From NCBI GenBank assembly GCA_037783545.1, contig JBBELK010000507.1, positions 1 through 64,000 on the forward strand: 64,000 nt of DNA, read 5' to 3'. The DNA is from Henricia sp. BOLD:AAB3569 (lineage: Eukaryota > Echinodermata > Asteroidea > Spinulosida > Echinasteridae). Below, piece by piece: positions 1 through 13,875 of this stretch. The first letter of the stretch is position 1. Each line of letters opens with the position of its first letter. A program made the translations under genes and the position numbers. Below the pieces are notes generated by a model. It was not told the origin of the DNA. It did no database searches and saw only the letters and a program-made list of their open reading frames with translations.

Positions 1-273
1 ATGCAAAATTGACAGATTTTCGCTGGGAAATGACGGAGAAATTTCAGAGTTTAGGGAAAACGGAGCTCGGCTGCGTGGTTATTCCCCTAACCGTGGCTGT
101 TGGGACACCCTGCGCCGCGCTGGTGTACATTTGTACGGCCGTTGACTCACCCCAGATTGTGACGGGAATTAGGTCAAAGTGTGTCCCAAATGCCGGCAAA
201 TTTGGAAATCAAGGAATTTTCCTACCAACTTCAAATTTTGCATGCTCCAAACTGTATATATTCCGCACTTGTC
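1..273 (+). repeat. Reference short monomer (273 bp)
   Basis: Used here as the phase reference: monomer position 1 is the ATG of ATGCAAAATTGACAG. On this scale TGACTCA is at 143-149, GTACATTTGTAC at 125-136, TATATAT at 255-261, and the 6-bp indel site falls near 112-115. CpG is frequent (about 14 per monomer), so the repeat is not CpG-depleted. Confidence 0.95.
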
Positions 274-546
274 ATGCAAAATTGACATATTTTCGCTGGG
301 AAATGACGGAGAAATTTCAGAGTTTAGGGAAAACGGAGCTCGGCTGCGTGGTTATTCCCCTAACCGTGGCTGTTGGGACACCCTGCGCCGCGCTGGTGTA
401 CATTTGTACGGCCGTTGACTCACCCCAGATTGTGACGGGAATTAGGTCAAAGTGTGTCCCAAATGCCGGCAAATTTGGAAATCAAGGAATTTTCCAACCA
501 ACTTCAAATTTGGCATGCTCGAAACTGTATATATTCCGCACTTGTC

Positions 547-825
547 TTGCAAAATTGACAGATTTTCGCTGGGAAATGACGGAGAAATGTCAGAGTTTAG
601 GGAAAACGGAGCTCGGCTGCGTGGTTATTCCCCTAACCGTGGCTGTTGGGGCACCCTGCGCATGCGCCGCGCTGGTGTACATTTGTACGGCCGTTGACTC
701 ACCCCAGATTGTGACGGGAATTAGGTCAAAGTGTGTCCCAAATGCCGGCAAATTTGGAAATCAAGGAATTTTCCAACCAACTTCAAATTTTGCATGCTCC
801 AAACTGTATATATTCCGCACTTGTC
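547..825 (+). repeat. Reference long monomer (279 bp)
   Basis: The first long-form monomer. The extra 6 bp creates the palindrome GCGCATGCGC inside TGCGCATGCGCC, which matches the core of an NRF-1-type site. This monomer also shows the linked variants TTGGCATGCTCG and CTTGTCTTGC that recur together (for example near 1,340, 2,440, 4,100, 8,225, 10,700, 11,525 and 45,495), a marker of a monomer subfamily. Confidence 0.93.
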
Positions 826-2107
826 ATGCAAAAGTGACAGATTTTCGCTGGGAAATGACGGAGAAATTTCAAAGTTTAGGGAAAACGGAGCTCGGCTGCG
901 TGGTTATTCCCCTAACCGTGGCTGTTGGGACACCCTGCGCCGCGCTGGTGTACATTTGTACGGCCGTTGACTCACCCCAGATTGTGACGGGAATTAGGTC
1001 AAAGTGTGTCCCAAATGCCGGCAAATTTGGAAATCAAGGAATTTTCCAACCAACTTCAAATTTTGCATGCTCCAAACTGTATATATTCCGCACTTGTCAT
1101 GCAAAATTGACATATTTTCGCTGGGAAATGACGGAGAAATTTCAGAGTTTAGGGAAAACGGAGCTCGGCTGCGTGGTTATTCCCCTAACCGTGGCTGTTG
1201 GGACACCCTGCGCCGCGCTGGTGTACATTTGTACGGCCGTTGACTCACCCCAGATTGTGACGGGAATTAGGTCAAAGTGTGTCCCAAATGCCGGCAAATT
1301 TGGAAATCAAGGAATTTTCCAACCAACTTCAAATTTGGCATGCTCGAAACTGTATATATTCCGCACTTGTCTTGCAAAATTGACAGATTTTTGCTGGGAA
1401 ATGACGGTGAAATTTCAGAGTTTAGGGAAAACGGAGCTCGGCTGCGTGGTTATTCCCCTAACCGTGGCTGTTGGGGCACCCTGCGCATGCGCCGCGCTGG
1501 TGTACATTTGTACGGCCGTTGACTCACCCCAGATTGTGACGGGAATTAGGTCAAAGTGTGTCCCAAATGCCGGCAAATTTGGAAATCAAGGAATTTTCCA
1601 ACCAACTTCAAATTTTGCATGCTCCAAACTGTATATATTCCGCACTTGTCATGCAAAAGTGACAGATTGTCGCTGGGAAATGACGGAGAAATTTCAGAGT
1701 TTAGGGAAAACGGAGCTCGGCTGCGTGGTTATTCCCCTAACCGTGGCTGTTGGGGCACCCTGCGCATGCGCCGCGCTGGTGTACATTTGTACGGCCGTTG
1801 ACTCACCCCAGATTGTGACGGGAATTAGGTCAAAGTGTGTCCCAAATGCCGGCAAATTTGGAAATCAAGGAATTTTCCAACCAACTTCAAATTTTGCATG
1901 CTCCAAACTGTATATATTCCGCACTTGTCATGCAAAAGTGACAGATTTTCGCTGGGAAATGACGGAGAAATTTCAGAGTTTAGGGAAAACGGAGCTCGGC
2001 TGCGTGGTTATTCCCCTAACCGTGGCTGTTGGGACACCCTGCGCCGCGCTGGTGTACATTTGTACGGCCGTTGACTCACCCCAGATTGTGACGGAAATTA
2101 GGTCAAA

Positions 2108-5100
2108 GTGTGTCCCAAATGCCGGCAAATTTGGAAATCAAGGAATTTTCAAACCAACTTCAAATTTTGCATGCTCCAAACTGTATATATTCCGCACTTG
2201 TCATGCAAAATTGACATATTTTCGCTGGGAAATGACGGAGAAATTTCAGAGTTTAGGGAAAACGGAGCTCGGCTGCGTGGTTATTCCCCTAACCGTGGCT
2301 GTTGGGACACCCTGCGCCGCGCTGGTGTACATTTGTACGGCCGTTGACTCACCCCAGATTGTGACGGGAATTAGGTCAAAGTGTGTACCAAATGCCGGCA
2401 AATTTGGAAATCAAGGAATTTTCCAACCAACTTCAAATTTGGCATGCTCGAAACTGTATATATTCCGCACTTGTCTTGCAACATTGACAGATTTTCGCTG
2501 GGAAATGACGGTGAAATTTCAGAGTTTAGGGAAAACGGAGCTCGGCTGCGTGGTTATTCCCCTAACCGTGGCTGTTGGGGCACCCTGCGCATGCGCCGCG
2601 CTGGTGTACATTTGTACGGCCGTTGACTCACCCCAGATTGTGACGGGAATTAGGTCAAAGTGTGTCCCAAATGCCGGCAAATTTGGAAATCAAGGAATTT
2701 TCCAACCAACTTCAAATTTTGCATGCTTCAAACTGTATATATTCCGCACTTGTCATGCAAAATTGACAGATTTTCGCTGGGAAATGACGGAGAAATTTCA
2801 GAGTTTAGGGAAAACGGAGCTCGGCTGCGTGGTTATTCCCCTAACCGTGGCTGTTTGGACACCCTGCGCATGCGCCGCGCTGGTGTACATTTGTACGGCC
2901 GTTGACTCACCCCAGATTGTGACGGGAATTAGGTCAAAGTGTGTCCCAAATGCCGGCAAATTTGGAAATCAAGGAATTTTCCAACCAACTTCAAATTTTG
3001 CATGCTCCAAACTGTATATATTCCGCACTTGTCATGCAAAATTGACAGATTTTCGCTGGGAAATGACGGAGAAATTTCAGAGTTTAGGGAAAACGGAGCT
3101 CGGCTGCGTGGTTATTCCCCTAACCGTGGCTGTTGGGACACCCTGCGCATGCGCCACGCTGGTGTACATTTGTACGGCCGTTGACTCACCCCAGATTGTG
3201 ACGGGAATTAGGTCAAAGTGTGTCCCAAATGCCGGCAAATTTGGAAATCAAGGAATTTTCAAACCAACTTCAAATTTTGCATGCTCCAAACTGTATATAT
3301 TCCGCACTTGTCATGCAAAATTGACAGATTTTCGCTGGGAAATGACGGAGAAATTTCAGAGTTTAGGGAAAACGGAGCTCGGCTGCGTGGTTATTCCCCT
3401 AACCGTGGCTGTTGGGACACCCTGCGCCGCGCTGGTGTACATTTGTACGGCCGTTGACTCACCCCAGATTGTGACGGGAATTAGGTCAAAGTGTGTCCCA
3501 AATGCCGGCAAATTTGGAAATCAAGGAATTTTCCAACCAACTTCAAATTTTGCATGCTCCAAACTGTATATATTCCGCACTTGTCATGCAAAATTTACAG
3601 ATTTTCGCTGGGAAATGACGGAGAAATTTCAGAGTTTAGGGAAAACGGAGCTCGGCTGCGTGGTTATTCCCCTAACCGTGGCTGTTGGGACACCCTGCGC
3701 CGCGCTGGTGTACATTTGTACGGCCGTTGACTCACCCCAGATTGTGACGGAAATTAGGTCAAAGTGTGTCCCAAATGCCGGCAAATTTGGAAATCAAGGA
3801 ATTTTCAAACCAACTTCAAATTTTGCATGCTCCAAACTGTATATATTCCGCACTTGTCATGCAAAATTGACATATTTTCGCTGGGAAATGACGGAGAAAT
3901 TTCAGAGTTTAGGGAAAACGGAGCTCGGCTGCGTGGTTATTCCCCTAACCGTGGCTGTTGGGACACCCTGCGCCGCGCTGGTGTACATTTGTACGGCCGT
4001 TGACTCACCCCAGATTGTGACGGGAATTAGGTCAAAGTGTGTACCAAATGCCGGCAAATTTGGAAATCAAGGAATTTTCCAACCAACTTCAAATTTGGCA
4101 TGCTCGAAACTGTATATATTCCGCACTTGTCTTGCAACATTGACAGATTTTCGCTGGGAAATGACGGTGAAATTTCAGAGTTTAGGGAAAACGGAGCTCG
4201 GCTGCGTGGTTATTCCCCTAACCGTGGCTGTTGGGGCACCCTGCGCATGCGCCGCGCTGGTGTACATTTGTACGGCCGTTGACTCACCCCAGATTGTGAC
4301 GGGAATTAGGTCAAAGTGTGTCCCAAATGCCGGCAAATTTGGAAATCAAGGAATTTTCCAACCAACTTCAAATTTTGCATGCTTCAAACTGTATATATTC
4401 CGCACTTGTCATGCAAAATTGACAGATTTTCGCTGGGAAATGACGGAGAAATTTCAGAGTTTAGGGAAAACGGAGCTCGGCTGCGTGGTTATTCCCCTAA
4501 CCGTGGCTGTTTGGACACCCTGCGCATGCGCCGCGCTGGTGTACATTTGTACGGCCGTTGACTCACCCCAGATTGTGACGGGAATTAGGTCAAAGTGTGT
4601 CCCAAATGCCGGCAAATTTGGAAATCAAGGAATTTTCCAACCAACTTCAAATTTTGCATGCTCCAAACTGTATATATTCCGCACTTGTCATGCAAAATTG
4701 ACAGATTTTCGCTGGGAAATGACGGAGAAATTTCAGAGTTTAGGGAAAACGGAGCTCGGCTGCGTGGTTATTCCCCTAACCGTGGCTGTTGGGACACCCT
4801 GCGCATGCGCCACGCTGGTGTACATTTGTACGGCCGTTGACTCACCCCAGATTGTGACGGGAATTAGGTCAAAGTGTGTCCCAAATGCCGGCAAATTTGG
4901 AAATCAAGGAATTTTCAAACCAACTTCAAATTTTGCATGCTCCAAACTGTATATATTCCGCACTTGTCATGCAAAATTGACAGATTTTCGCTGGGAAATG
5001 ACGGAGAAATTTCAGAGTTTAGGGAAAACGGAGCTCGGCTGCGTGGTTATTCCCCTAACCGTGGCTGTTGGGACACCCTGCGCCGCGCTGGTGTACATTT

Positions 5101-5419
5101 GTACGGCCGTTGACTCACCCCAGATTGTGACGGGAATTAGGTCAAAGTGTGTCCCAAATGCCGGCAAATTTGGAAATCAAGGAATTTTCCAACCAACTTC
5201 AAATTTTGCATGCTCCAAACTGTATATATTCCGCACTTGTCATGCAAAATTTACAGATTTTCGCTGGGAAATGACGGAGAAATTTCAGAGTTTAGGGAAA
5301 ACGGAGCTCGGCTGCGTGGTTATTCCCCTAACCGTGGCTGTTGGGACACACTGCGCCGCGCTGGTGTACATTTGTACGGCCGTTGACTCACCCCAGATTG
5401 TGACGGGAATTAGGTCAAA
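2108..5419 (+). repeat. Higher-order tandem duplication, 6 monomers x 2 (offset 1,656 bp)
   Basis: The order of long and short monomers and their private variants repeats at an offset of 1,656 bp. Shared markers include the GTGTACC unit at 2,381 and 4,037, the CTTGCAACATTG unit, the GCTTCAAAC unit and the TTTGGACACC unit. The copies differ near the right end (ACACACTGC at 5,346 against ACACCCTGC in the first copy). Confidence 0.85.
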
Positions 5420-7820
5420 GTGTGTCCCAAATGCCGGCAAATTTGGAAATCAAGGAATTTTCAAACCAACTTCAAATTTTGCATGCTCCAAACTGTATAT
5501 ATTCCGCACTTGTCATGCAAAATTGACAGATTTTCGCTGGGAAATGACGGAGAAATTTCAGAGTTTAGGGAAAACGGAGCTCGGCTGCGTGGTTATTCCC
5601 CTAACCGTGGCTGTTGGGACAGCCTGCGCCGCGCTGGTGTACATTTGTACGGCCGTTGACTCACCCCAGATTGTGACGGGAATTAGGTCAAAGTGTGTCC
5701 CAAATGCCGGCAAATTTGGAAATCAAGGAATTTTCCAACCAACTTCAAATTTTGCATGCTCCAAACTGTATATATTCCGCACTTGTCATGCAAAATTTAC
5801 AGATTTTCGCTGGGAAATGACGGAGAAATTTCAGAGTTTAGGGAAAACGGAGCTCGGCTGCGTGGTTATTCCCCTAACCGTGGCTGTTGGGACACACTGC
5901 GCCGCGCTGGTGTACATTTGTACGGCCGTTGACTCACCCCAGATTGTGACGGGAATTAGGTCAAAGTGTTTCCCAAATGCCGGCAAATTTGGAAATCAAG
6001 GAATTTTCCAACCAACTTCAACTTTTGCATGCTCCAAACTGTATATATTCCGCACTTGTCATGCAAAATTTACAGATTTTCGCTGGGAAATGACGGAGAA
6101 ATTTCAGAGTTTAGGGAAAACGGAGCTCGGCTGCGTGGTTATTCCCCTAACCGTGGCTGTTGGGACACCCTGCGCATGCGCCGCGCTGGTGTACATTTGT
6201 ACGGCCGTTGACTCACCCCAGATTGTGACGGGAATTAGGTCAAAGTGTGTCCCAAATGCCGGCAAATTTGGAAATCAAGGAATTTTCCAACCAACTTCAA
6301 ATTTTGCATGCTCCAAACTGTATATATTCCGCACTTGTCATGCAAAATTTACAGATTTTCGCTGGGAAATGACGGAGAAATGTCAGAGTTTAGGGAAAAC
6401 GGAGCTCGGCTGCGTGGTTATTCCCCTAACCGTGGCTGTTGGGACACACTGCGCCGCGCTGGTGTACATTTGTACGGCCGTTGAATCACCCCAGATTGTG
6501 ACGGGAATTAGGTCAAAGTGTGTCCCAAATGCCGGCAAATTTGGAAATCAAGGAATTTTCCAACCAACTTCAAATTTTGCATGCTCCAAACTGTATATAT
6601 TCCGCACTTGTCATGCAAAATTTACAGATTTTCGCTGGGAAATGACGGAGAAATTTCAGAGTTTAGGGAAAACGGAGCTCGGCTGCGTGGTTATTCCCCT
6701 AACCGTGGCTGTTGGGACACCCTGCGCCGCGCTGGTGTACATTTGTACGGCCGTTGACTCACCCCAGATTGTGACGGGAATTAGGTCAAAGTGTGTCCCA
6801 AATGCCGGCAAATTTGGAAATTAAGGAATTTTCCAACCAACTTCAAATTTGGCATGCTCGAAACTGTATATATTCCGCACTTGTCTTGCAACATTGACAG
6901 ATTTTCGCTGGGAAATGACGGTGAAATTTCAGAGTTTAGGGAAAACGGAGCTCGGCTGCGTGGTTATTCCCCTAACCGTGGCTGTTGGGGCACCCTGCGC
7001 ATGCGCCGCGCTGGTGTACATTTGTACGGCCGTTGACTCACCCCAGATTGTGACGGGAATTAGGTCAAAGTGTGTCCCAAATGCCGGCAAATTTGGAAAT
7101 CAAGGAATTTTCCAACCAACTTCAAATTTTGCATGCTCCAAACTGTATATATTCCGCACTTGTCATGCAAAATTTACAGATTTTCGCTGGGAAATGACGG
7201 AGAAATTTCAGAGTTTAGGGAAAACGGAGCTCGGCTGCGTGGTTATTCCCCTAACCGTGGCTGTTGGGACACACTGCGCCGCGCTGGTGTACATTTGTAC
7301 GGCCGTTGACTCACCCCAGATTGTGACGGGAATTAGGTCAAAGTGTTTCCCAAATGCCGGCAAATTTGGAAATCAAGGAATTTTCCAACCAACTTCAACT
7401 TTTGCATGCTCCAAACTGTATATATTCCGCACTTGTCATGCAAAATTTACAGATTTTCGCTGGGAAATGACGGAGAAATTTCAGAGTTTAGGGAAAACGG
7501 AGCTCGGCTGCGTGGTTATTCCCCTAACCGTGGCTGTTGGGACACCCTGCGCATGCGCCGCGCTGGTGTACATTTGTACGGCCGTTGACTCACCCCAGAT
7601 TGTGACGGGAATTAGGTCAAAGTGTGTCCCAAATGCCGGCAAATTTGGAAATCAAGGAATTTTCCAACAACTTCAAATTTTGCATGCTCCAAACTGTATA
7701 TATTCCGCACTTGTCATGCAAAATTTACAGATTTTCGCTGGGAAATGACGGAGAAATGTCAGAGTTTAGGGAAAACGGAGCTCGGCTGCGTGGTTATTCC
7801 CCTAACCGTGGCTGTTGGGA

Positions 7821-10800
7821 CACATTGCGCCGCGCTGGTGTACATTTGTACGGCCGTTGACTCACCCCAGATTGTGACGGGAATTAGGTCAAAGTGTGTC
7901 CCAAATGCCGGCAAATTTGGAAATCAAGGAATTTTCCAACCAACTTCAAATTTTGCATGCTCCAAACTGTATATATTCCGCACTTGTCATGCAAAATTTA
8001 CAGATTTTCGTTGGGAAATGACGGAGAAATTTCAGAGTTTAGGGAAAACGGAGCTCGGCTGCGTGGTTATTCCCCTAACCGTGGCTGTTGGGACACCCTG
8101 CGCCGCGCTGGTGTACATTTGTACGGCCGTTGACTCACCCCAGATTGTGACGGGAATTAGGTCAAAGTGTGTCCCAAATGCCGGCAAATTTGGAAATCAA
8201 GGAATTTTCCAACCAACTTCAAATTTGGCATGCTCGAAACTGTATATATTCCGCACTTGTCTTGCAACATTGACAGATTTTCGCTGGGAAATGACGGTGA
8301 AATTTCAGAGTTTAGGGAAAACGGAGCTCGGCTGCGTGGTTATTCCCCTAACCGTGGCTGTTGGGGCACCCTGCGCATGCGCCGCGCTGGTGTACATTTG
8401 TACGGCCGTTGATTCACCCCAGATTGTGACGGGAATTAGGTCAAAGTGTGTCCCAAATGCCGGCAAATTTGGAAATCAAGGAATTTTTCAACCAACTTCA
8501 AATTTTGCATGCTCCAAACTGTATATATTCCGCACTTGTCATGCAAAAGTGACAGATTTTCGCTGGGAAATGACGGAGAAATTTCAGAGTTTAGGGAAAA
8601 CGGAGCTCGGCTGCGTGGTTATTCCCCTAACCGTGGCTGTTGGGACACCCTGCGCCGCGCTGGTGTACATTTGTACGGCCGTTGACTCACCCCAGATTGT
8701 GACGGGAATTAGGTCAAAGTGTGTCCCAAATGCCGGCAAATTTGGAAATCAAGGAATTTTCCAACCAACTTCAAATTTTGCATGCTCCAAACTGTATATA
8801 TTCCGCACTTGTCATGCAAAATTGACAGATTTTCGCTGGGAAATGACGGAGAAATTTCAGAGTTTAGGGAAAACGGAGCTCGGCTGCGTGGTTATTCCCC
8901 TAACCGTGGCTGTTTGGACACCCTGCGCATGCGCCGCGCTGGTGTACATTTGTACGGCCGTTGACTCACCCCAGATTGTGACGGGAATTAGGTCAAAGTG
9001 TGTCCCAAATGCCGGCAAATTTGGAAATCAAGGAATTTTCCAACCAACTTCAAATTTTGCATGATCCAAACTGTATATATTCCGCACTTGTCATGCAAAA
9101 TTGACAGATTTTCGCTGGGAAATGACGGAGAAATTTCAGAGTTTAGGGAAAACGGAGCTCGGCTGCGTGGTTATTCCCCTAACCGTGGCTGTTGGGACAC
9201 CCTGCGCATGCGCCACGCTGGTGTACATTTGTACGGCCGTTGACTCACCCCAGATTGTGACGGGAATTAGGTCAAAGTGTGTCCCAAATGCCGGCAAATT
9301 TGGAAATCAAGGAATTTTCAAACCAACTTCAAATTTTGCATGCTCCAAACTGTATATATTCCGCACTTGTCATGCAAAATTGACAGATTTTCGCTGGGAA
9401 ATGACGGAGAAATTTCAGAGTTTAGGGAAAACGGAGCTCGGCTGCGTGGTTATTCCCCTAACCGTGGCTGTTGGGACACCCTGCGCCGCGCTGGTGTACA
9501 TTTGTACGGCCGTTGACTCACCCCAGATTGTGACGGGAATTAGGTCAAAGTGTGTCCCAAATGCCGGCAAATTTGGAAATCAAGGAATTTTCCAACCAAC
9601 TTCAAATTTTGCATGCTCCAAACTGTATATATTCCGCACTTGTCATGCAAAATTTACAGATTTTCGCTGCGAAATGACGGAGAAATTTCAGAGTTTAGGG
9701 AAAACGGAGCTCGGCTGCGTGGTTATTCCCCTAACCGTGGCTGTTGGGACACACTGCGCCGCGCTGGTGTACATTTGTACGGCCGTTGACTCACCCCAGA
9801 TTGTGACGGGAATTAGGTCAAAGTGTGTCCCAAATGCCGGCAAATTTGGAAATCAAGGAATTTTCAAACCAACTTCAAATTTTGCATGCTCCAAACTGTA
9901 TATATTCCGCACTTGTCATGCAAAATTTACAGATTTTCGCTGGGAAATGACGGAGAAATTTCAGAGTTTAGGGAAAACGGAGCTCGGCTGCGTGGTTATT
10001 CCCCTAACCGTGGCTGTTGGGACAGCCTGCGCCGCGCTGGTGTACATTTGTACGGCCGTTGACTCACCCCAGATTGTGACGGGAATTAGGTCAAAGTGTG
10101 TCCCAAATGCCGGCAAATTTTGAAATCAAGGAATTTTCCAACCAACTTCAAATTTTGCATGCTCCAAACTGTATATATTCCGCACTTGTCATGCAAAATT
10201 TACAGATTTTCGCTGGGAAATGACGGAGAAATTTCAGAGTTTAGGGAAAACGGAGCTCGGCTGCGTGGTTATTCCCCTAACCGTGGCTGTTGGGACACAC
10301 TGCGCCGCGCTGGTGTACATTTGTACGGCCGTTGACTCACCCCAGATTGTGACGGGAATTAGGTCAAAGTGTTTCCCAAATGCCGGCAAATTTGGAAATC
10401 AAGGAATTTTCCAACCAACTTCAACTTTTGCATGCTCCAAACTGTATATATTCCGCACTTGTCATGCAAAATTTACAGATTTTCGCTGGGAAATGACGGA
10501 GAAATTTCAGAGTTTAGGGAAAACGGAGCTCGGCTGCGTGGTTATTCCCCTAACCGTGGCTGTTGGGACACCCTGCGCCGCGCTGGTGTACATTTGTACG
10601 GCCGTTGACTCACCCCAGATTGTGACGGGAATTAGGTCAAAGTGTGTCCCAAATGCCGGCAAATTTGGAAATCAAGGAATTTTCCAACCAACTTCAAATT
10701 TGGCATGCTCGAAACTGTATATATTCCGCACTTGTCTTGCAACATTGACAGATTTTCGCTGGGAAATGACGGTGAAATTTCAGAGTTTAGGGAAAACGGA

Positions 10801-13800
10801 GCTCGGCTGCGTGGTTATTCCCCTAACCGTGGCTGTTGGGGCACCCTGCGCATGCGCCGCGCTGGTGTACATTTGTACGGCCGTTGACTCACCCCAGATT
10901 GTGACGGGAATTAGGTCAAAGTGTGTCCCAAATGCCGGCAAATATGGAAATCAAGGAATTTTTCAACCAACTTCAAATTTTGCATGCTCCAAACTGTATA
11001 TATTCCGCACTTGTCATGCAAAAGTGACAGATTTTCGCTGGGAAATGACGGAGAAATTTCAGAGTTTAGGGAAAACGGAGCTCGGCTGCGTGGTTATTCC
11101 CCTAACCGTGGCTGTTGGGACACATTGCGCCGCGCTGGTGTACATTTGTACGGCCGTTGACTCACCCCAGATTGTGACGGGAATTAGGTCAAAGTGTGTC
11201 CCAAATGCCGGCAAATTTGGAAATCAAGGAATTTTCCAACCAACTTCAAATTTTGCATGCTCCAAACTGTATATATTCCGCACTTGTCATGCAAAATTTA
11301 CAGATTTTCGTTGGGAAATGACGGAGAAATTTCAGAGTTTAGGGAAAACGGAGCTCGGCTGCGTGGTTATTCCCCTAACCGTGGCTGTTGGGACACCCTG
11401 CGCCGCGCTGGTGTACATTTGTACGGCCGTTGACTCACCCCAGATTGTGACGGGAATTAGGTCAAAGTGTGTCCCAAATGCCGGCAAATTTGGAAATCAA
11501 GGAATTTTCCAACCAACTTCAAATTTGGCATGCTCGAAACTGTATATATTCCGCACTTGTCTTGCAACATTGACAGATTTTCGCTGGGAAATGACGGTGA
11601 AATTTCAGAGTTTAGGGAAAACGGAGCTCGGCTGCGTGGTTATTCCCCTAACCGTGGCTGTTGGGGCACCCTGCGCATGCGCCGCGCTGGTGTACATTTG
11701 TACGGCCGTTGATTCACCCCAGATTGTGACGGGAATTAGGTCAAAGTGTGTCCCAAATGCCGGCAAATTTGGAAATCAAGGAATTTTTCAACCAACTTCA
11801 AATTTTGCATGCTCCAAACTGTATATATTCCGCACTTGTCATGCAAAAGTGACAGATTTTCGCTGGGAAATGACGGAGAAATTTCAGAGTTTAGGGAAAA
11901 CGGAGCTCGGCTGCGTGGTTATTCCCCTAACCGTGGCTGTTGGGACACCCTGCGCCGCGCTGGTGTACATTTGTACGGCCGTTGACTCACCCCAGATTGT
12001 GACGGGAATTAGGTCAAAGTGTGTCCCAAATGCCGGCAAATTTGGAAATCAAGGAATTTTCCAACCAACTTCAAATTTTGCATGCTCCAAACTGTATATA
12101 TTCCGCACTTGTCATGCAAAATTGACAGATTTTCGCTGGGAAATGACGGAGAAATTTCAGAGTTTAGGGAAAACGGAGCTCGGCTGCGTGGTTATTCCCC
12201 TAACCGTGGCTGTTTGGACACCCTGCGCATGCGCCGCGCTGGTGTACATTTGTACGGCCGTTGACTCACCCCAGATTGTGACGGGAATTAGGTCAAAGTG
12301 TGTCCCAAATGCCGGCAAATTTGGAAATCAAGGAATTTTCCAACCAACTTCAAATTTTGCATGATCCAAACTGTATATATTCCGCACTTGTCATGCAAAA
12401 TTGACAGATTTTCGCTGGGAAATGACGGAGAAATTTCAGAGTTTAGGGAAAACGGAGCTCGGCTGCGTGGTTATTCCCCTAACCGTGGCTGTTGGGACAC
12501 CCTGCGCATGCGCCACGCTGGTGTACATTTGTACGGCCGTTGACTCACCCCAGATTGTGACGGGAATTAGGTCAAAGTGTGTCCCAAATGCCGGCAAATT
12601 TGGAAATCAAGGAATTTTCAAACCAACTTCAAATTTTGCATGCTCCAAACTGTATATATTCCGCACTTGTCATGCAAAATTGACAGATTTTCGCTGGGAA
12701 ATGACGGAGAAATTTCAGAGTTTAGGGAAAACGGAGCTCGGCTGCGTGGTTATTCCCCTAACCGTGGCTGTTGGGACACCCTGCGCCGCGCTGGTGTACA
12801 TTTGTACGGCCGTTGACTCACCCCAGATTGTGACGGGAATTAGGTCAAAGTGTGTCCCAAATGCCGGCAAATTTGGAAATCAAGGAATTTTCCAACCAAC
12901 TTCAAATTTTGCATGCTCCAAACTGTATATATTCCGCACTTGTCATGCAAAATTTACAGATTTTCGCTGCGAAATGACGGAGAAATTTCAGAGTTTAGGG
13001 AAAACGGAGCTCGGCTGCGTGGTTATTCCCCTAACCGTGGCTGTTGGGACACACTGCGCCGCGCTGGTGTACATTTGTACGGCCGTTGACTCACCCCAGA
13101 TTGTGACGGGAATTAGGTCAAAGTGTGTCCCAAATGCCGGCAAATTTGGAAATCAAGGAATTTTCAAACCAACTTCAAATTTTGCATGCTCCAAACTGTA
13201 TATATTCCGCACTTGTCATGCAAAATTTACAGATTTTCGCTGGGAAATGACGGAGAAATTTCAGAGTTTAGGGAAAACGGAGCTCGGCTGCGTGGTTATT
13301 CCCCTAACCGTGGCTGTTGGGACAGCCTGCGCCGCGCTGGTGTACATTTGTACGGCCGTTGACTCACCCCAGATTGTGACGGGAATTAGGTCAAAGTGTG
13401 TCCCAAATGCCGGCAAATTTTGAAATCAAGGAATTTTCCAACCAACTTCAAATTTTGCATGCTCCAAACTGTATATATTCCGCACTTGTCATGCAAAATT
13501 TACAGATTTTCGCTGGGAAATGACGGAGAAATTTCAGAGTTTAGGGAAAACGGAGCTCGGCTGCGTGGTTATTCCCCTAACCGTGGCTGTTGGGACACAC
13601 TGCGCCGCGCTGGTGTACATTTGTACGGCCGTTGACTCACCCCAGATTGTGACGGGAATTAGGTCAAAGTGTTTCCCAAATGCCGGCAAATTTGGAAATC
13701 AAGGAATTTTCCAACCAACTTCAACTTTTGCATGCTCCAAACTGTATATATTCCGCACTTGTCATGCAAAATTTACAGATTTTCGCTGGGAAATGACGGA

Positions 13801-13875
13801 GAAATTTCAGAGTTTAGGGAAAACGGAGCTCGGCTGCGTGGTTATTCCCCTAACCGTGGCTGTTGGGACACCCTG
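7821..13875 (+). repeat. Higher-order duplication with offset 3,300 bp (about 2.75 kb copied)
   Basis: About 7,821-10,575 matches about 11,121-13,875. Shared private variants include ACATTGCGCC (7,823/11,123), TTTTCGTTGGG, GATTCACCCC (8,411/11,711), the stop-creating GCATGATCC (9,062/12,362), TTCGCTGCG (9,669/12,969) and the stop-creating AAATTTTGA (10,121/13,421). The match ends where one copy has a short and the other a long monomer (near 10,575 and 13,875). The GCATGATCC monomer occurs a third time near 14,570. Confidence 0.88.

Noticed and set aside
1-273. CENP-B box in the monomer
   Set aside because: TTCGCTGGGAAATGACGG superficially resembles it, but the required A and CGGG are not at the right positions on either strand.
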